64,000 nucleotides of DNA from assembly GCA_032068765.1 (NCBI GenBank), contig DAMBHY010000002.1, forward strand, positions 124,001 to 188,000, given 5' to 3'. The translations under genes and the position numbers were made by a program. The stretch comes from DAMBHY01 sp032068765. GTDB taxonomy: Bacteria; Bacteroidota; Bacteroidia; Bacteroidales; Dysgonomonadaceae. The notes beneath the pieces were generated by a model. The model did no database searches, was not told the origin of the DNA, and saw only the letters and a list, made by a program, of their open reading frames with translations. Shown here piece by piece: positions 34,140-44,143 of the stretch (position 1 is the stretch's first letter; every line of letters begins with the position of its first letter).

Positions 34140-37133
34140 TTATTTCAATCTATCTAGTCTGTCGTTAATCATTTGCTGAATATCTTTTTCTTTTCCGTTG
34201 TAGTTTGATTTCAAACTTTGCAGATATTGTCTTGCCTGAAAGTTGTCGCCTTTGGCTGCATACGTATCTGAAAGAACAATAAGAGCTCTTGCCAACCAAT
34301 AACTGTGTGGTGTACCTTTCTGCATGAAATTCTTCACCTGCGCTTCTGCCTTGTCATACATTTTAAAACGGTAATATCTATCAGCAAGCAGGAATTGCGC
34401 TTCTGCGCCGAAGACGCTTCGGGTTTCTTTCGAAAGTGATTGCAAGTCTGTCATTGCCTTGTCTGCATCTTTGGTTTGAAGATATGCTTTCGCTCGAAGG
34501 TATTGTGCTTCCGCTTTCACCTCTGGTGAAAGATTTGCGATACTTAATAAATCCACCACGGGACGAATGACTTCGTTGTAATTGTTTAACGCGTATAAAC
34601 TTCTTGCTCGTCCGAGCAATCCTACCGATTTATTGGTAGAAGTGCGGCTGATATTTGCAAGTTTTGTATAATAGTTGAGTGCTTCGCGGTAGTTCTGCGT
34701 ATTGTAAGCATCGGCTGCAAGATATAGAAGAGCTTCATCAGCATATTTCGGATTTTCCGATTCCGCAACTTTTCGGAAATATGATTTTGCCTGCGCTGTA
34801 TTGTTTTTCTTATCTGCCAGAATTGCCAGATAATAGTTGGCATCGCTACTGTAAACACCGTTAGGATAATTTTGAAGGTAACGTGTCATGGCTGATTCTG
34901 CTTCGTTTTTCGAACCTTTCATGTAAACTCCTTCCGCCGCCAGGTAAGTCAGTGAATCTTGTCTGTTAGGAGAGATGCGCATATCAGAAGGCAGCGTATT
35001 TGTATAATTTACGTAAGAAGAAATATCGTTCATCTCACGATACACAGTTTCGAGCGAAACTAAAGCTGTACGTGCATAACCTGTTCCCGGGAAATTCTTA
35101 ATCACCCGTTTGTAAGCGTCAATACTGCGGTTGTAATCTTCAATGTTAAAATAGAGTTGTCCCAATTGAATTCCCGCTTCGCTTGCTATGGAACTTTGCG
35201 GATAATTGGTAATGAGTTGATTCAAAACGTTTATAGCTTCTTGTTCTCGTCCCAGCAGTGACAATGCACGGCTTTTTTCATAAAGCGCATCGTCGAAATA
35301 GTTTGATGAAGGGAAACGGCGCATCATATTATCAAGTGTCGCTATCTTTCCTTCAAAATTGCGTTGCAATCCCATCACGAATGCTTGTTGAAACATGGAA
35401 TAATCGGCAACTTCGCTGTTGGCGTTCATTGCTTGAGCGTAATATCTTTCCGCCTGGGCAAAATCACGATTGAAATAATAGCCGTCGCCGACTCTGTTTA
35501 ACGCGTCAGCATATTCCATTTTGTTTTTGTTGTTCTCTGCGGAAATATATTGTTGGAAGGAGTTAAGGGCTTGTGTATATTTCTGTTGTTTGAATTGTGC
35601 ATAACCCACATTGTACCATCCAAGCTCATAGTTTTCGTTGTTTTTATCTGCCGATTGCATAAACAATTGGAAGTCATTTTCCGCTTTATCGTAATTGGCA
35701 ATACGATAATTTGTTTCACCTCTCCAGTAAAAAGCGTTGCTGCGTGCCTGATTGTCGTATTGTCCCATTCCGATGCAGTCGTTGAAATAGGCAATGGCAT
35801 CATTCAATCTTCCGTCAATGAATTTTTGTGCGCCCAGTTGGAACAAAATCATTTGTTTGGCTTCCAAGATTCTTCGTCCTGGATTTTTGATGCGGTTGAT
35901 AGCTGATAATGCTGCGTTATAATCTTTAGTTACTAAGAATGTTTCCGCAAGGATATCATTCACTTGGTCAGTATAAGTGGAGTTAGGATAGTCTTGTAAG
36001 AATTTTTCAAACAGCGAAATAGATTCACTGAATACCGAGAAATTGGTTTGATGCACTAAAAGTGCGTAATTGAACAAAGCGGTTTCGCGAACTTTTCTGT
36101 CGAACGACATACGCGATGCCGCTTCAAAAGCCATTTGAGCTTTTTGTTTTTCACCAGTTTTAAGATATGCCTGTCCTAAATGTAGTTGTGCATTTTGCGA
36201 AAGCGCATCTTCTATGCCGATAGAATATTGAAACATTTTAATCGCATTATTCATATCTCCCATTTCTTCGTATGAAAGTCCTCTGAAATATGCGTCGCCA
36301 CGCAAAGGCTTGTCGGTCTTATCGAAATATGGACGATAGAAAGCCAATGCCATTTGGGGTTGTCCCATACGATAATAGCTGTTACCAATAATGCGGTTGA
36401 TTTCAGTCGAGTGTTCGCTTTTTGGGAAATTCCGTAAAAAGTCTTTCGACATATTCACTGCAGCATCTAAATCTCCTTTAAAGAATGTGGACTGCGCTGC
36501 ATAAAAAGAAGCATCTTCACGATAAACGGGGTCGTTTACCAAACTATTGAAGCGTGACAAAGCATTTTGGAAATCACCTTTTTTATAGGCCATATATCCA
36601 AGATAAAAATTGGCAGCACTTCTGTATCGTTTACTATTTTGATAAAGCAGGTTGAAAAGTCTGTCGGCTTCATCCGTATTTTCCAGTTGAAGGTTGGTAT
36701 ATGCCATTCGGAAACTGTAATCTTCTTGTTCTGAAGGCGATAGATAATCGAGATTGGATTTTTCGAACCAGAACTTCGCAAGTTTCCACTCTTTTTTATC
36801 AAAATGATAAGAGCCAATATAAAACATTATCTGATGTCTGTGGATGGATTCGGGATATCTATCCAAAAATGCTTTTAAATCGACTCCTGCAGTTTCAAGT
36901 CCACGGTGGAAAGATGATGCAGCAAGCATATATTCTGCTTCTTCCTGATACGTTATTACCAATGGTTCTTTTAAATAAAGTGAAAGGATATCCTGCGCCG
37001 CGGCATAATTTCCTTCCATAAAGAATTCTTTTCCTTGATTGAAATACTTATCGGGATTGTTGTGATATACTGTTCGCTGTGCGAAGCTGTTCAAACTGAT
37101 AATCAGAAAAAGTGATAATACTATTCTTTTCAT
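34140..37133 (-). CDS. Large TPR-repeat periplasmic protein
   Basis: 997 residues: signal peptide MKRIVLSLFLIISLNSFAQ, then tetratricopeptide repeats almost throughout (for example YFNQGKEFFMEGNYAAAQDIL, AYLKTGEKQKAQMAFEAASRM, YYFNRDFAQAERYYAQAM, LGQLYFNIEDYNRSIDAYKRVIKNFPG). At least twenty helix pairs are countable. Such scaffolds resemble the YbgF/BamD style of periplasmic TPR proteins and bind other proteins. It starts 3 bases after the NUDIX stop and precedes the barrel gene, so it may tether or assemble that barrel. No enzymatic domain is present. Confidence 0.85.
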   Translation of the reverse strand: MKRIVLSLFLIISLNSFAQRTVYHNNPDKYFNQGKEFFMEGNYAAAQDILSLYLKEPLVITYQEEAEYMLAASSFHRGLETAGVDLKAFLDRYPESIHRHQIMFYIGSYHFDKKEWKLAKFWFEKSNLDYLSPSEQEDYSFRMAYTNLQLENTDEADRLFNLLYQNSKRYRSAANFYLGYMAYKKGDFQNALSRFNSLVNDPVYREDASFYAAQSTFFKGDLDAAVNMSKDFLRNFPKSEHSTEINRIIGNSYYRMGQPQMALAFYRPYFDKTDKPLRGDAYFRGLSYEEMGDMNNAIKMFQYSIGIEDALSQNAQLHLGQAYLKTGEKQKAQMAFEAASRMSFDRKVRETALFNYALLVHQTNFSVFSESISLFEKFLQDYPNSTYTDQVNDILAETFLVTKDYNAALSAINRIKNPGRRILEAKQMILFQLGAQKFIDGRLNDAIAYFNDCIGMGQYDNQARSNAFYWRGETNYRIANYDKAENDFQLFMQSADKNNENYELGWYNVGYAQFKQQKYTQALNSFQQYISAENNKNKMEYADALNRVGDGYYFNRDFAQAERYYAQAMNANSEVADYSMFQQAFVMGLQRNFEGKIATLDNMMRRFPSSNYFDDALYEKSRALSLLGREQEAINVLNQLITNYPQSSIASEAGIQLGQLYFNIEDYNRSIDAYKRVIKNFPGTGYARTALVSLETVYREMNDISSYVNYTNTLPSDMRISPNRQDSLTYLAAEGVYMKGSKNEAESAMTRYLQNYPNGVYSSDANYYLAILADKKNNTAQAKSYFRKVAESENPKYADEALLYLAADAYNTQNYREALNYYTKLANISRTSTNKSVGLLGRARSLYALNNYNEVIRPVVDLLSIANLSPEVKAEAQYLRAKAYLQTKDADKAMTDLQSLSKETRSVFGAEAQFLLADRYYRFKMYDKAEAQVKNFMQKGTPHSYWLARALIVLSDTYAAKGDNFQARQYLQSLKSNYNGKEKDIQQMINDRLDRLK

Positions 37134-37136
37134 ATC

Positions 37137-37667
37137 TTATTTATTGTCAATTTCTTTTGTTAATCTTTCAATACCTTTTTTTATAGATTCAAGACCAAAT
37201 TCGTCCGGGTTAAGTTCACTTTTGTTTATCCACATCAGTTCGCTCACGTCGTCCATAGCTTTATAATGCGTAGCGTCATCGACTGTGCATTTAAAAAACA
37301 TGTCCATGGTTGGAATAATCATTTTAGAATAGAGATAATTGTTGGGGATAGAAAATAGGAATTCTACTTCTGAGGTTTCAATACCGGTTTCCTCTTTCAG
37401 TTCACGGCAGACGCTTTCTTCTATACATTCATCCAAATCGGCGAATCCTCCTGGCAAATCCAGAGTACCTTTTGCGGGTTCTTTACCTCTTCGTGCTACA
37501 AGTATTTGTCCATTCTTATTTTCTACCACTGCAACTACTGCTGCTGAAGGATTGAGATAATAGGTGAAATGACAGTTGTTGCATTTTTTTGATTTTTCAT
37601 TGTTCACGATAAATTCATTGCTGCCGCAATGAGGACAAAATTGAAAATATTGAAGCGGATGGTGCAT
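37137..37667 (-). CDS. NUDIX hydrolase with zinc ribbon
   Basis: 176 residues from the ATG at 37667; the frame extends 14 residues upstream, but MHHPLQYFQFCPHCGS is the natural start. A zinc ribbon CPHC...CNNC (about 11-33) precedes a NUDIX domain with the full box GFADLDECIEESVCRELKEETG (about 78-100), including the RELKEE metal-binding helix. This layout recalls NudC-type NADH pyrophosphatases, but the protein lacks their N-terminal domain and the substrate cannot be named. Cytosolic. It is the first gene of the NUDIX-TPR-barrel run. Confidence 0.9.
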   Translation of the reverse strand: MHHPLQYFQFCPHCGSNEFIVNNEKSKKCNNCHFTYYLNPSAAVVAVVENKNGQILVARRGKEPAKGTLDLPGGFADLDECIEESVCRELKEETGIETSEVEFLFSIPNNYLYSKMIIPTMDMFFKCTVDDATHYKAMDDVSELMWINKSELNPDEFGLESIKKGIERLTKEIDNK

Positions 37668-37902
37668 GAATACTTGTCTTTTTTTCAAAAATACAAAAAA
37701 TTGGCACACTTTCGTTCTATTTAAAATTCTTTATGTTATCTGCTTTATAAGGATTATTAAAAAATCGATGACTAATTCTTAAATTAAGTTCAATATATTG
37801 AAAGAGGGTAATACTCTTTTATTTATATTTGCACCCGAATTTGTACATGTGAAATAATCACACATAATCAACTTCTGATATTAACTAACTACCTATTATA
37901 AA

Positions 37903-39042
37903 ATGACTTTTAAATCAATGAAATTTGTGACGAGGCGTGCAATTGAAGCCGTTGTTTTTCTAATTCTTTTTTTTGGAATCTTTACATTTATCGGCAGTAA
38001 GATGGGGGTTCCAAACATGATTAATACCATCATGCAAACAGCTTATAGTTTACTTATCGAAACTGTATTTTATATCATGGGTATTACCGTGCTTTCAGGT
38101 GCTTTGGGTAAATTGCTTACCGAATTCGGTGTCGTAAGATTGCTAGAAGTTATTTTGAAACCTTTAATGAAACCTCTATATAATCTGCCGGGTGTAGCTG
38201 CTCTGGGAGGAGTGATGACTTTTTTGTCTGATAATCCTGCCATTATCAGTTTGGCAAAAGATAATAATTTTAATAGATATTTCAAGAAATATCAGCTTAT
38301 CTCTCTTACCAACTTTGGTACTGCTTTTGGTATGGGACTCGTGGTGATCTTCTTCATGATGGGGAAAGGATACGGAAGTGCTGCTTTGGTTGGATTGATA
38401 GGTGCTATTGTAGGAAGTATCATTTCTACACGTTTGATGCAATATTTTATCATTAAACAATATCCAAATTTCAAAAATGATAAAGTTGAAGGAGGATGTG
38501 AAGATCAGATTTCTTTCAAATCAGAAGGTAGTGTGTTCCTCAGATCATTGAATGCAGTTTTGGACGGAGGCAAAACGGGGGTTGATCTTGGCCTTGCAAT
38601 TATTCCTGGGGTATTGATAATTTCCACTTTTGTAATGATACTAACCTTCGGACCAAGTCCTGAAGGATATACGGGCAAAGCTTATGAAGGAATAGCCTTG
38701 CTGCCATATCTGGCAAATAAAATAAATTTTGTTTTCCAATTCCTTTTCGGATTTGAAAGTCCTGAATTAATCGCTTTCCCTATCACATCTCTGGGTGCAG
38801 TTGGTGCAGCATTGGGGTTGATTCCGCGTTTCATACAAGAAGGTCTGATTAACGGAAATGCGATTGCCGTTTTCACCGCTATGGGAATGTGCTGGAGTGG
38901 ATTCTTAAGTACTCACACAGCTATGCTTGATTCACTGGGTTATCGTGAACTGACCGGGAAAGCCATTTTATCTCATACTATAGGTGGATTTATGGCAGGT
39001 ATCTCCGCCCATATGTTTTATTTATTGTTTTCGATGATTTAA
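37903..39042 (+). CDS. Membrane protein with paired nucleoside-recognition (gate) domains
   Basis: 379 residues and about nine transmembrane segments. Two halves each have the gate-type pattern: VLSGALGKLLTEFGVVRLLEVILKPLMKPLYNLPGVAALGGVMTFLSDNPAII in the first, and FQFLFGFESPELIAFPITSLGAVGAALGLIPRFI in the second. These domains occur in nucleoside transporters, spore maturation proteins SpmA/B and FeoB. The polytopic protein probably moves or senses a small solute; its substrate is unknown. Monocistronic; the region 37710-37902 holds only its AT-rich upstream sequence. Confidence 0.75.
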   Translation: MTFKSMKFVTRRAIEAVVFLILFFGIFTFIGSKMGVPNMINTIMQTAYSLLIETVFYIMGITVLSGALGKLLTEFGVVRLLEVILKPLMKPLYNLPGVAALGGVMTFLSDNPAIISLAKDNNFNRYFKKYQLISLTNFGTAFGMGLVVIFFMMGKGYGSAALVGLIGAIVGSIISTRLMQYFIIKQYPNFKNDKVEGGCEDQISFKSEGSVFLRSLNAVLDGGKTGVDLGLAIIPGVLIISTFVMILTFGPSPEGYTGKAYEGIALLPYLANKINFVFQFLFGFESPELIAFPITSLGAVGAALGLIPRFIQEGLINGNAIAVFTAMGMCWSGFLSTHTAMLDSLGYRELTGKAILSHTIGGFMAGISAHMFYLLFSMI

Positions 39043-39154
39043 AGTATCTTCACACGATTTTTGTTTGAGGTACTAAAAGGTTTATACTTTGCATTTTCGT
39101 CTCGCATGTCTGATATTTGCTCGCAACTGACTGAATTAGGTTGGTGCACAACAC

Positions 39155-39186
39155 AAAAGGCCGTTTCATAAGAAACAGCCTTTTAT
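39155..39186. terminator. Bidirectional terminator between convergent genes
   Basis: AAAAGGC / GCCTTTT with an inner GTTTC / GAAAC stem and T-rich or A-rich flanks on either side. It touches the stop of the minus-strand gene ending at 39183. Confidence 0.85.
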
Positions 39187-39617
39187 TTATATATGAAATT
39201 GGTTTTTTTTAAAAAACCTTTCAAAATGTCGTTGACGTCATCCATCAACATTTTTTGAGCATTATCGATGATATTGTCCGCCAGCTCTTTGTTTAACCTG
39301 TCATTGATATACACTTTGTTAAATGCGCCAATTCCTATGGAGTATGTTTTGTTTTCCCAGTGGATTTTGACCAAGGAAAAAAGGTAGTTATTATCTACAG
39401 TCGCGTATTTCTGCATAAAAAAATCAACCATTTTATCACCACCTGCTTTCCAGGCAGTGTATGCTATAACATTTGATTTTCGTTCTTCCATACTTTCATT
39501 GAAAACTGTTTTCAGTCTAGAACCGAGTGCTTCACGCATTTCTACTTCGGTCGGATTAGTTAAATATGCTGAAACCGCAGCCACAATCAAAAGCAACAGG
39601 AAAAATAATTTTTTCAT
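39183..39617 (-). CDS. Small exported protein, DUF4359-like
   Basis: 144 residues. One N-terminal hydrophobic segment (MKKLFFLLLLIVAAVSAYLTNPTE), then a helical/beta region with AYTAWKAGGDKMVDFFMQKYATVDNNYLFSLVKIHWENKTYSIGIG. The YLTNPTEVE stretch after the anchor and the FSLVKIHWE part remind me of DUF4359, whose function is unknown. It lies 13 bases behind the S9 peptidase gene and is the last gene of the long minus-strand run. Confidence 0.6.
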   Translation of the reverse strand: MKKLFFLLLLIVAAVSAYLTNPTEVEMREALGSRLKTVFNESMEERKSNVIAYTAWKAGGDKMVDFFMQKYATVDNNYLFSLVKIHWENKTYSIGIGAFNKVYINDRLNKELADNIIDNAQKMLMDDVNDILKGFLKKTNFIYK

Positions 39618-39630
39618 TTATTGTTCAGTT

Positions 39631-42168
39631 TTATTTGTTTGGATACATGGCATCCCACCAGCGTGAGTCGCCTTTCAGCCATTTTGTGAACCAGGCGTAA
39701 ATGGCATAATTCCATTGTATGCGTTTGTTATAATCATAAATTGCGTGATTTTCTCCATCCACTTGGATATACTCAACAGGTTTTCCCAATAGTTTCAGTG
39801 CTGTATACATCTGAATGCTTTCTCCCAACGGAACATTAGTATCCGCAGTTCCCTGCAAAAGCAGAAGAGGATTTTTGATTTTGTCGGCATTGAATAACGG
39901 ACTTTGTTCTACATACATTTTTTTGTTATTCCAAGGATAACTTCCCGCGCTGGCTCCCGAACTATAAGTATATCCCCAATATCCTTCACCCCAATAACTT
40001 GCAATATTGCTGATTCCGGCATGTGAAACCGAGGCAGCAAACATATCTGTAATAGTAGCAAGATGCATGGTCATAAATCCTCCGTAGGAAGCGCCGATAT
40101 TTCCAATTTTGGAGGCGTCAATGAATGAATGTTCTGCTACAAATTTCTTAGTACCTTCTATGATTTCTTCTGCAGTTTGTTTTCCCCATGCGTTAACGTG
40201 GCGGGCAGCAAATTCTTGCCCGTAACCTGTTGTTCCACTAGGATTCAAGGTATAAACTACAAAACCTTGTGCGGCGTAAACGTGGAAAGGATATGTGCTT
40301 TCAAAAATTCTTTGTGTAGGACTTGTACCTCCGTAATAGTATACAATTAACGGATATTTTTTTGAAGGATCGAAGTGTGGCGGCAAATAATATCTTCCGT
40401 CAATCTCATCTCCGAACGAACTTTTGAAGCTCCAGTCTATCACATCTCCTAATTCGATGTTATTTAAACGTGAAGCATAAGGGTCGGAAATCAATTGTGA
40501 TTTCAAAGTTTTCAAATTCACAATGTATCCTCTGGCTGAATTGGATTGACTCACTCCTGTATAAGAAGCCCATTCTCCGTTTTTGGAAATATCAAAAGAG
40601 CGGATAACAGATTCGTTAAGCGGCAGTTTTTCAAATTTCTTGTCGGATAATGAATAGCGGTACATACTTACTTCATCTTTATCTTCCACGCGATAGTATA
40701 CGAATTTATCGTTGGGACTCCATTCTTGGCTTACGATTGCAGGATCGAAATTTTTACTAACTGCTTCAATATTTTTAGTATTCAAATCCATGATGAAGGA
40801 AAGTCCGTTGTAGCTGTTGGCTATTTGTCCGGGTTTTATATTCAATCCTATTCCGTTGAAAGCTTCTCCAGAACCTGAAATCAGAATCTTTTTACCGTCA
40901 TTTGAGAACTTTGAAGAGTTAGCGAATCGTTCGTCTTTCCAAATAGTGTCGATTTTTAACGTTCTTAAATCCGCCATATACAAACTGGATTTTTCAAAAG
41001 GTCTTTGCATCAAATCCTCTTCATTTACGGTGAATAGAATTTTTGTAGCATCGGCGTTGATGTCTTGGAAAGATACCGAACTGGTGCCGTAAGTAATTTG
41101 TTGCGATAGTCCAGAATCAAAGAAATAACGATTAATGATGTATCGGTCTGTATATCCCGGCTGTCTGTCTTCGGGAGAAAGCAATCTTTTCAAACCCTTC
41201 GGGTTTTTGATTTCGCGTGTTTCCTTGACGGTGTAAAATATAGATTTTTCGTCTGGTGCAAACCAGAAATTTTCCTTTGGCAATCGGTCCGCTAAAATAT
41301 TCACTTCGTTAGAACTTGGGTCGAGCGTATACAAAGTATTTCCATTTTCACTTTCCGATACGTAATATAATTTTTCCGTTTTTGGCAGCCAGTTGAATTG
41401 TGAACGATTAGCTGTTTCGGAGAAAATTATTTTTTGAAGTTTGTTGTCGTAGATCTGATTAAATCCTTTTCTTTCACCACCGGGTAAAACTTCATTTAAA
41501 AACAACAATACGTATCTTCCGCTTGGTGAAATTTTTGCTGTGCTTATACGTTTTCCCTCGATGATGTCTTGGATGGTTATTAATTTTTTGTTTTGATTGT
41601 TAAATGAATAAACCAAATCCTTATTATCCTTGTCAGGAGTTAATTCAATTTTTACTACAGGATTGGTTTTGTCAGACGATGATGTCAAAAGTTTGATAAT
41701 CACTCTTATGTTGTTGTTAAATCCCTCCAGTTGATACTCGGCAGAACCAGCTTTTTGGATGCTGTCGTTGGATGTGGATTTTGTTGCTTTTTTCTCATTG
41801 TTTAGAAAAACCTGCAAACGATTGGGTGATGTAATTTTCAGTTTTCCTTTTCCGTAACTATCGTTTGTGATATTAAACGAAATTAATTGGAATGCATATC
41901 CTGATGATGGTTTTTCTAATCGGAAAAAGTCGTCTTTGTCCGATTTTATTTCTTTCCAAAACTTACCCTGCTCGGGGAAATTCAAATCGTAAGAAAGCAG
42001 TACTTCGTCAGAGAATTTTGTATTCTTGCTGTTAACACTGTCCAAAATGATAGGTTTCTGAATAGAAATTGGATTGGTTGTGTAAACTTTGGTTGGTTTG
42101 TAAGTGTTCTGTGCGGAAACGCAACAGCACAAAAGCGATAAAATGAAGAGAGTTTTAAAACGTATCAT
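39631..42168 (-). CDS. S9 family serine peptidase (prolyl oligopeptidase / DPP-IV superfamily)
   Basis: 845 residues. A signal peptide (MIRFKTLFILSLLCCCVSAQ) places it in the periplasm. A long beta-propeller region (WLPKTEKLYYVSESENG, FAPDEKSIFYTVKE, ...) is followed by an alpha/beta-hydrolase domain with the nucleophile elbow GNIGASYGGFMT (Ser near residue 698), the aspartate in LLLQGTADTNVPLGE and the histidine in VDGENHAIYD. The triad is complete. The family releases dipeptides or acts on acylated peptides; the exact specificity is not evident. It lies 21 bases behind ispE in a tight minus-strand run. Confidence 0.92.
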   Translation of the reverse strand: MIRFKTLFILSLLCCCVSAQNTYKPTKVYTTNPISIQKPIILDSVNSKNTKFSDEVLLSYDLNFPEQGKFWKEIKSDKDDFFRLEKPSSGYAFQLISFNITNDSYGKGKLKITSPNRLQVFLNNEKKATKSTSNDSIQKAGSAEYQLEGFNNNIRVIIKLLTSSSDKTNPVVKIELTPDKDNKDLVYSFNNQNKKLITIQDIIEGKRISTAKISPSGRYVLLFLNEVLPGGERKGFNQIYDNKLQKIIFSETANRSQFNWLPKTEKLYYVSESENGNTLYTLDPSSNEVNILADRLPKENFWFAPDEKSIFYTVKETREIKNPKGLKRLLSPEDRQPGYTDRYIINRYFFDSGLSQQITYGTSSVSFQDINADATKILFTVNEEDLMQRPFEKSSLYMADLRTLKIDTIWKDERFANSSKFSNDGKKILISGSGEAFNGIGLNIKPGQIANSYNGLSFIMDLNTKNIEAVSKNFDPAIVSQEWSPNDKFVYYRVEDKDEVSMYRYSLSDKKFEKLPLNESVIRSFDISKNGEWASYTGVSQSNSARGYIVNLKTLKSQLISDPYASRLNNIELGDVIDWSFKSSFGDEIDGRYYLPPHFDPSKKYPLIVYYYGGTSPTQRIFESTYPFHVYAAQGFVVYTLNPSGTTGYGQEFAARHVNAWGKQTAEEIIEGTKKFVAEHSFIDASKIGNIGASYGGFMTMHLATITDMFAASVSHAGISNIASYWGEGYWGYTYSSGASAGSYPWNNKKMYVEQSPLFNADKIKNPLLLLQGTADTNVPLGESIQMYTALKLLGKPVEYIQVDGENHAIYDYNKRIQWNYAIYAWFTKWLKGDSRWWDAMYPNK

Positions 42169-42189
42169 GAGAAATAATGTTATAAAATT

Positions 42190-43002
42190 TTATTTGGAAT
42201 TCCATGTGAAACATGTTTGGGCAAAAGATGAAATGTCGACAAAATCTTGAAAAATGCCAAAAACTGAAGACCCAGAACCGCTCATGGAAGCGTATAATGC
42301 ACCCATATCGTAAAGTTTGTTTTTTATATCTTCAATCTCAGGATATTTTGTGAAAACCGATTTCTCGAAATCATTTTTTATATAATTTTTCCATTCAGAA
42401 ACCGGATTTTTTATGATTTCGCGTAGTGAAATTTTTGGCGTTTTGGGAACAACCAATGAATAAGCTTCTTTCGTTGAAACAAAAACGTTCGGTTTAATCA
42501 ATACAATATTATATTTACTCAAATCCAAATCAATTGGAGAAAGTTTTTCTCCAATTCCTTCAGCAAAAGCAGGTTTGTTTTTGATAAAAAATGCACAGTC
42601 AGCCCCCAGCTTTACAGCTTTGCTTTCCAATTCTTCATTAGAGTATCCCAACGAAAAAGTGTCATTCAACAACTTTAGCATAAAAGCCGCATCGGAAGAG
42701 CCGCCTCCTAATCCTGCGCCAAAGGGAATGTTTTTTATAAAGTGGATATCAATAGGCGGTATTTTGTTCTCTGCTGCAAGAAGATTATACGCTTTTATGA
42801 TCAAATTATTTTCTGGATTTCCGTCAATTTTAATTCCTTGACTATAGAAATTATAGGTGTCGGTTGTATCGCTTTCTGTTATTTCAAGCGCGTCCTTCAA
42901 TCCGATAGGATAAAATATGGTTTCCAAATTATGATAACCATCGTCTCTTTTAGAAACGATATTGAGCCCTAAATTGATTTTAGCGTTTGGAAAACAAATC
43001 AT
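42190..43002 (-). CDS. ispE: 4-diphosphocytidyl-2-C-methyl-D-erythritol kinase
   Basis: 270-residue GHMP kinase of the non-mevalonate isoprenoid pathway, phosphorylating the 2-OH of CDP-methylerythritol. Motifs: FPNAKINLGL at the N terminus, ATP-binding PFGAGLGGGSSDAAFML, and the C-terminal SMSGSGSSVFGIF. I placed the start at the ATG 43002; a GTG two codons upstream is the alternative. Cytosolic. It lies 30 bases behind udk. Length is normal. Confidence 0.96.
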   Translation of the reverse strand: MICFPNAKINLGLNIVSKRDDGYHNLETIFYPIGLKDALEITESDTTDTYNFYSQGIKIDGNPENNLIIKAYNLLAAENKIPPIDIHFIKNIPFGAGLGGGSSDAAFMLKLLNDTFSLGYSNEELESKAVKLGADCAFFIKNKPAFAEGIGEKLSPIDLDLSKYNIVLIKPNVFVSTKEAYSLVVPKTPKISLREIIKNPVSEWKNYIKNDFEKSVFTKYPEIEDIKNKLYDMGALYASMSGSGSSVFGIFQDFVDISSFAQTCFTWNSK

Positions 43003-43032
43003 ACACACTTTTTTGTGCGTAAAGATATGATT

Positions 43033-43644
43033 TTATTGTTGGATTTTGCTAATAATAGCTGAAGAAATAAAGTCTATTGCATTGTTGTTTAATCCGCCTC
43101 CCATAACTAGCATATCTGCTCTTTCGCGCGATGGTTTGATAAATTCTTCGTGCATCGGGCGCACAGTTTTGTAATATCTGGTGATAACATCCATAGCCGT
43201 GCGATTGCGCGATTCCATATCTCGTTCAATAATGCGTGAAAGTCTGCAGTCCGATTCGACTTCCAGATAAATACGCATATTCATTTCATCACACAATTTA
43301 GGTTGTGTAAAAATGAGAATTCCTTCTACAATTACAATTTTAGTTGGATGAATATTTATAACTTCTTCGAGTCTGGAGCAAGTAAGATAAGAATAGGTGG
43401 GGCATTGTATGTTTTGACCGCTTTTCAGTTGCTGGATTTGTTTGAGCATCAAATCCCATTCTATAGAATCTGGATGGTCATAGTTCAGAGTTCTGCGCTG
43501 TTCCATAGGTAGATGCGAAGCATCTTTATAATAAGCGTCTTGGGCAATTATACTGATTTCTTCTCTCGGAACTTTATTTAATATTCCGTTAACTAAAGTA
43601 GTTTTTCCCGAACCCGAACCTCCGGCTATTCCTATTACAAACAT
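43033..43644 (-). CDS. udk: Uridine kinase
   Basis: 203 residues. It phosphorylates uridine and cytidine to UMP and CMP in pyrimidine salvage. The P-loop GIAGGSGSGKTTLV is at residues 4-17. QDAYYKD, the NYDHPDSIEWDLM substrate segment and RDMESRNRTAMDVITRYYKTVRPMHEEFIKPSRERAD are characteristic of Udk rather than phosphoribulokinase. It starts 14 bases after argR ends. Length and motifs are intact. Confidence 0.96.
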   Translation of the reverse strand: MFVIGIAGGSGSGKTTLVNGILNKVPREEISIIAQDAYYKDASHLPMEQRRTLNYDHPDSIEWDLMLKQIQQLKSGQNIQCPTYSYLTCSRLEEVINIHPTKIVIVEGILIFTQPKLCDEMNMRIYLEVESDCRLSRIIERDMESRNRTAMDVITRYYKTVRPMHEEFIKPSRERADMLVMGGGLNNNAIDFISSAIISKIQQ

Positions 43645-43658
43645 AAAAAATAATTGTT

Positions 43659-44138
43659 TTAAATCTTTTGTGAAAATAAAATCTTAATGCTGTTGAGAAT
43701 GGTAAGTTTCTCAGAATTTTCTTTTATATAAATAATTACTGTATCCTGATAAGGAATTACGGTAACTATTCCCGGTAAATTATTAAAAAGGATGTCAGTG
43801 GCAATTCCCTGCGCATAACCAGGTGGTGTTTTAACGATAATGTTGTTGTCAAGAAAATTAATATTTAACACACCCGAACGATGGAAAGGCACCATGATTC
43901 CATCAGGTTTCTCTGTTGCATGCGGAAGATTAAGACCAGGAAGACGATAAATATAATTACCGGAGGTGTCAGGAATTTTTGCAATTTTCATTTCTCGAAA
44001 ATCACGCGAGAGGGTGGCCTGGGTAACTTCACAGCCTTTTTCCTGTAACATTCGAAGTAAGTCTTCCTGCTGGTTAATGGTGAAGTTACGCAGTATATCC
44101 TCAATTAATTTCTGTCTTTCAAACTTGTCAAAAGGCAT
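43659..44138 (-). CDS. argR: Arginine repressor
   Basis: 159-residue ArgR. The winged-helix N terminus (RQKLIEDILRNFTINQQEDLLRMLQEKGCEVTQATLSRDFREMKIAKI) contains the DNA-recognition helix with SR. The C-terminal arginine-binding/hexamerisation domain includes VKTPPGYAQGIATDIL and IVTVIPYQDTVIIYIKE. It senses arginine and controls arginine biosynthesis or catabolism. The only arginine-linked genes in the window are aguA/aguB at 50.5-52.8 kb. It lies 5 bases from the lipoprotein gene upstream. Confidence 0.95.
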   Translation of the reverse strand: MPFDKFERQKLIEDILRNFTINQQEDLLRMLQEKGCEVTQATLSRDFREMKIAKIPDTSGNYIYRLPGLNLPHATEKPDGIMVPFHRSGVLNINFLDNNIIVKTPPGYAQGIATDILFNNLPGIVTVIPYQDTVIIYIKENSEKLTILNSIKILFSQKI

Positions 44139-44143
44139 AAATT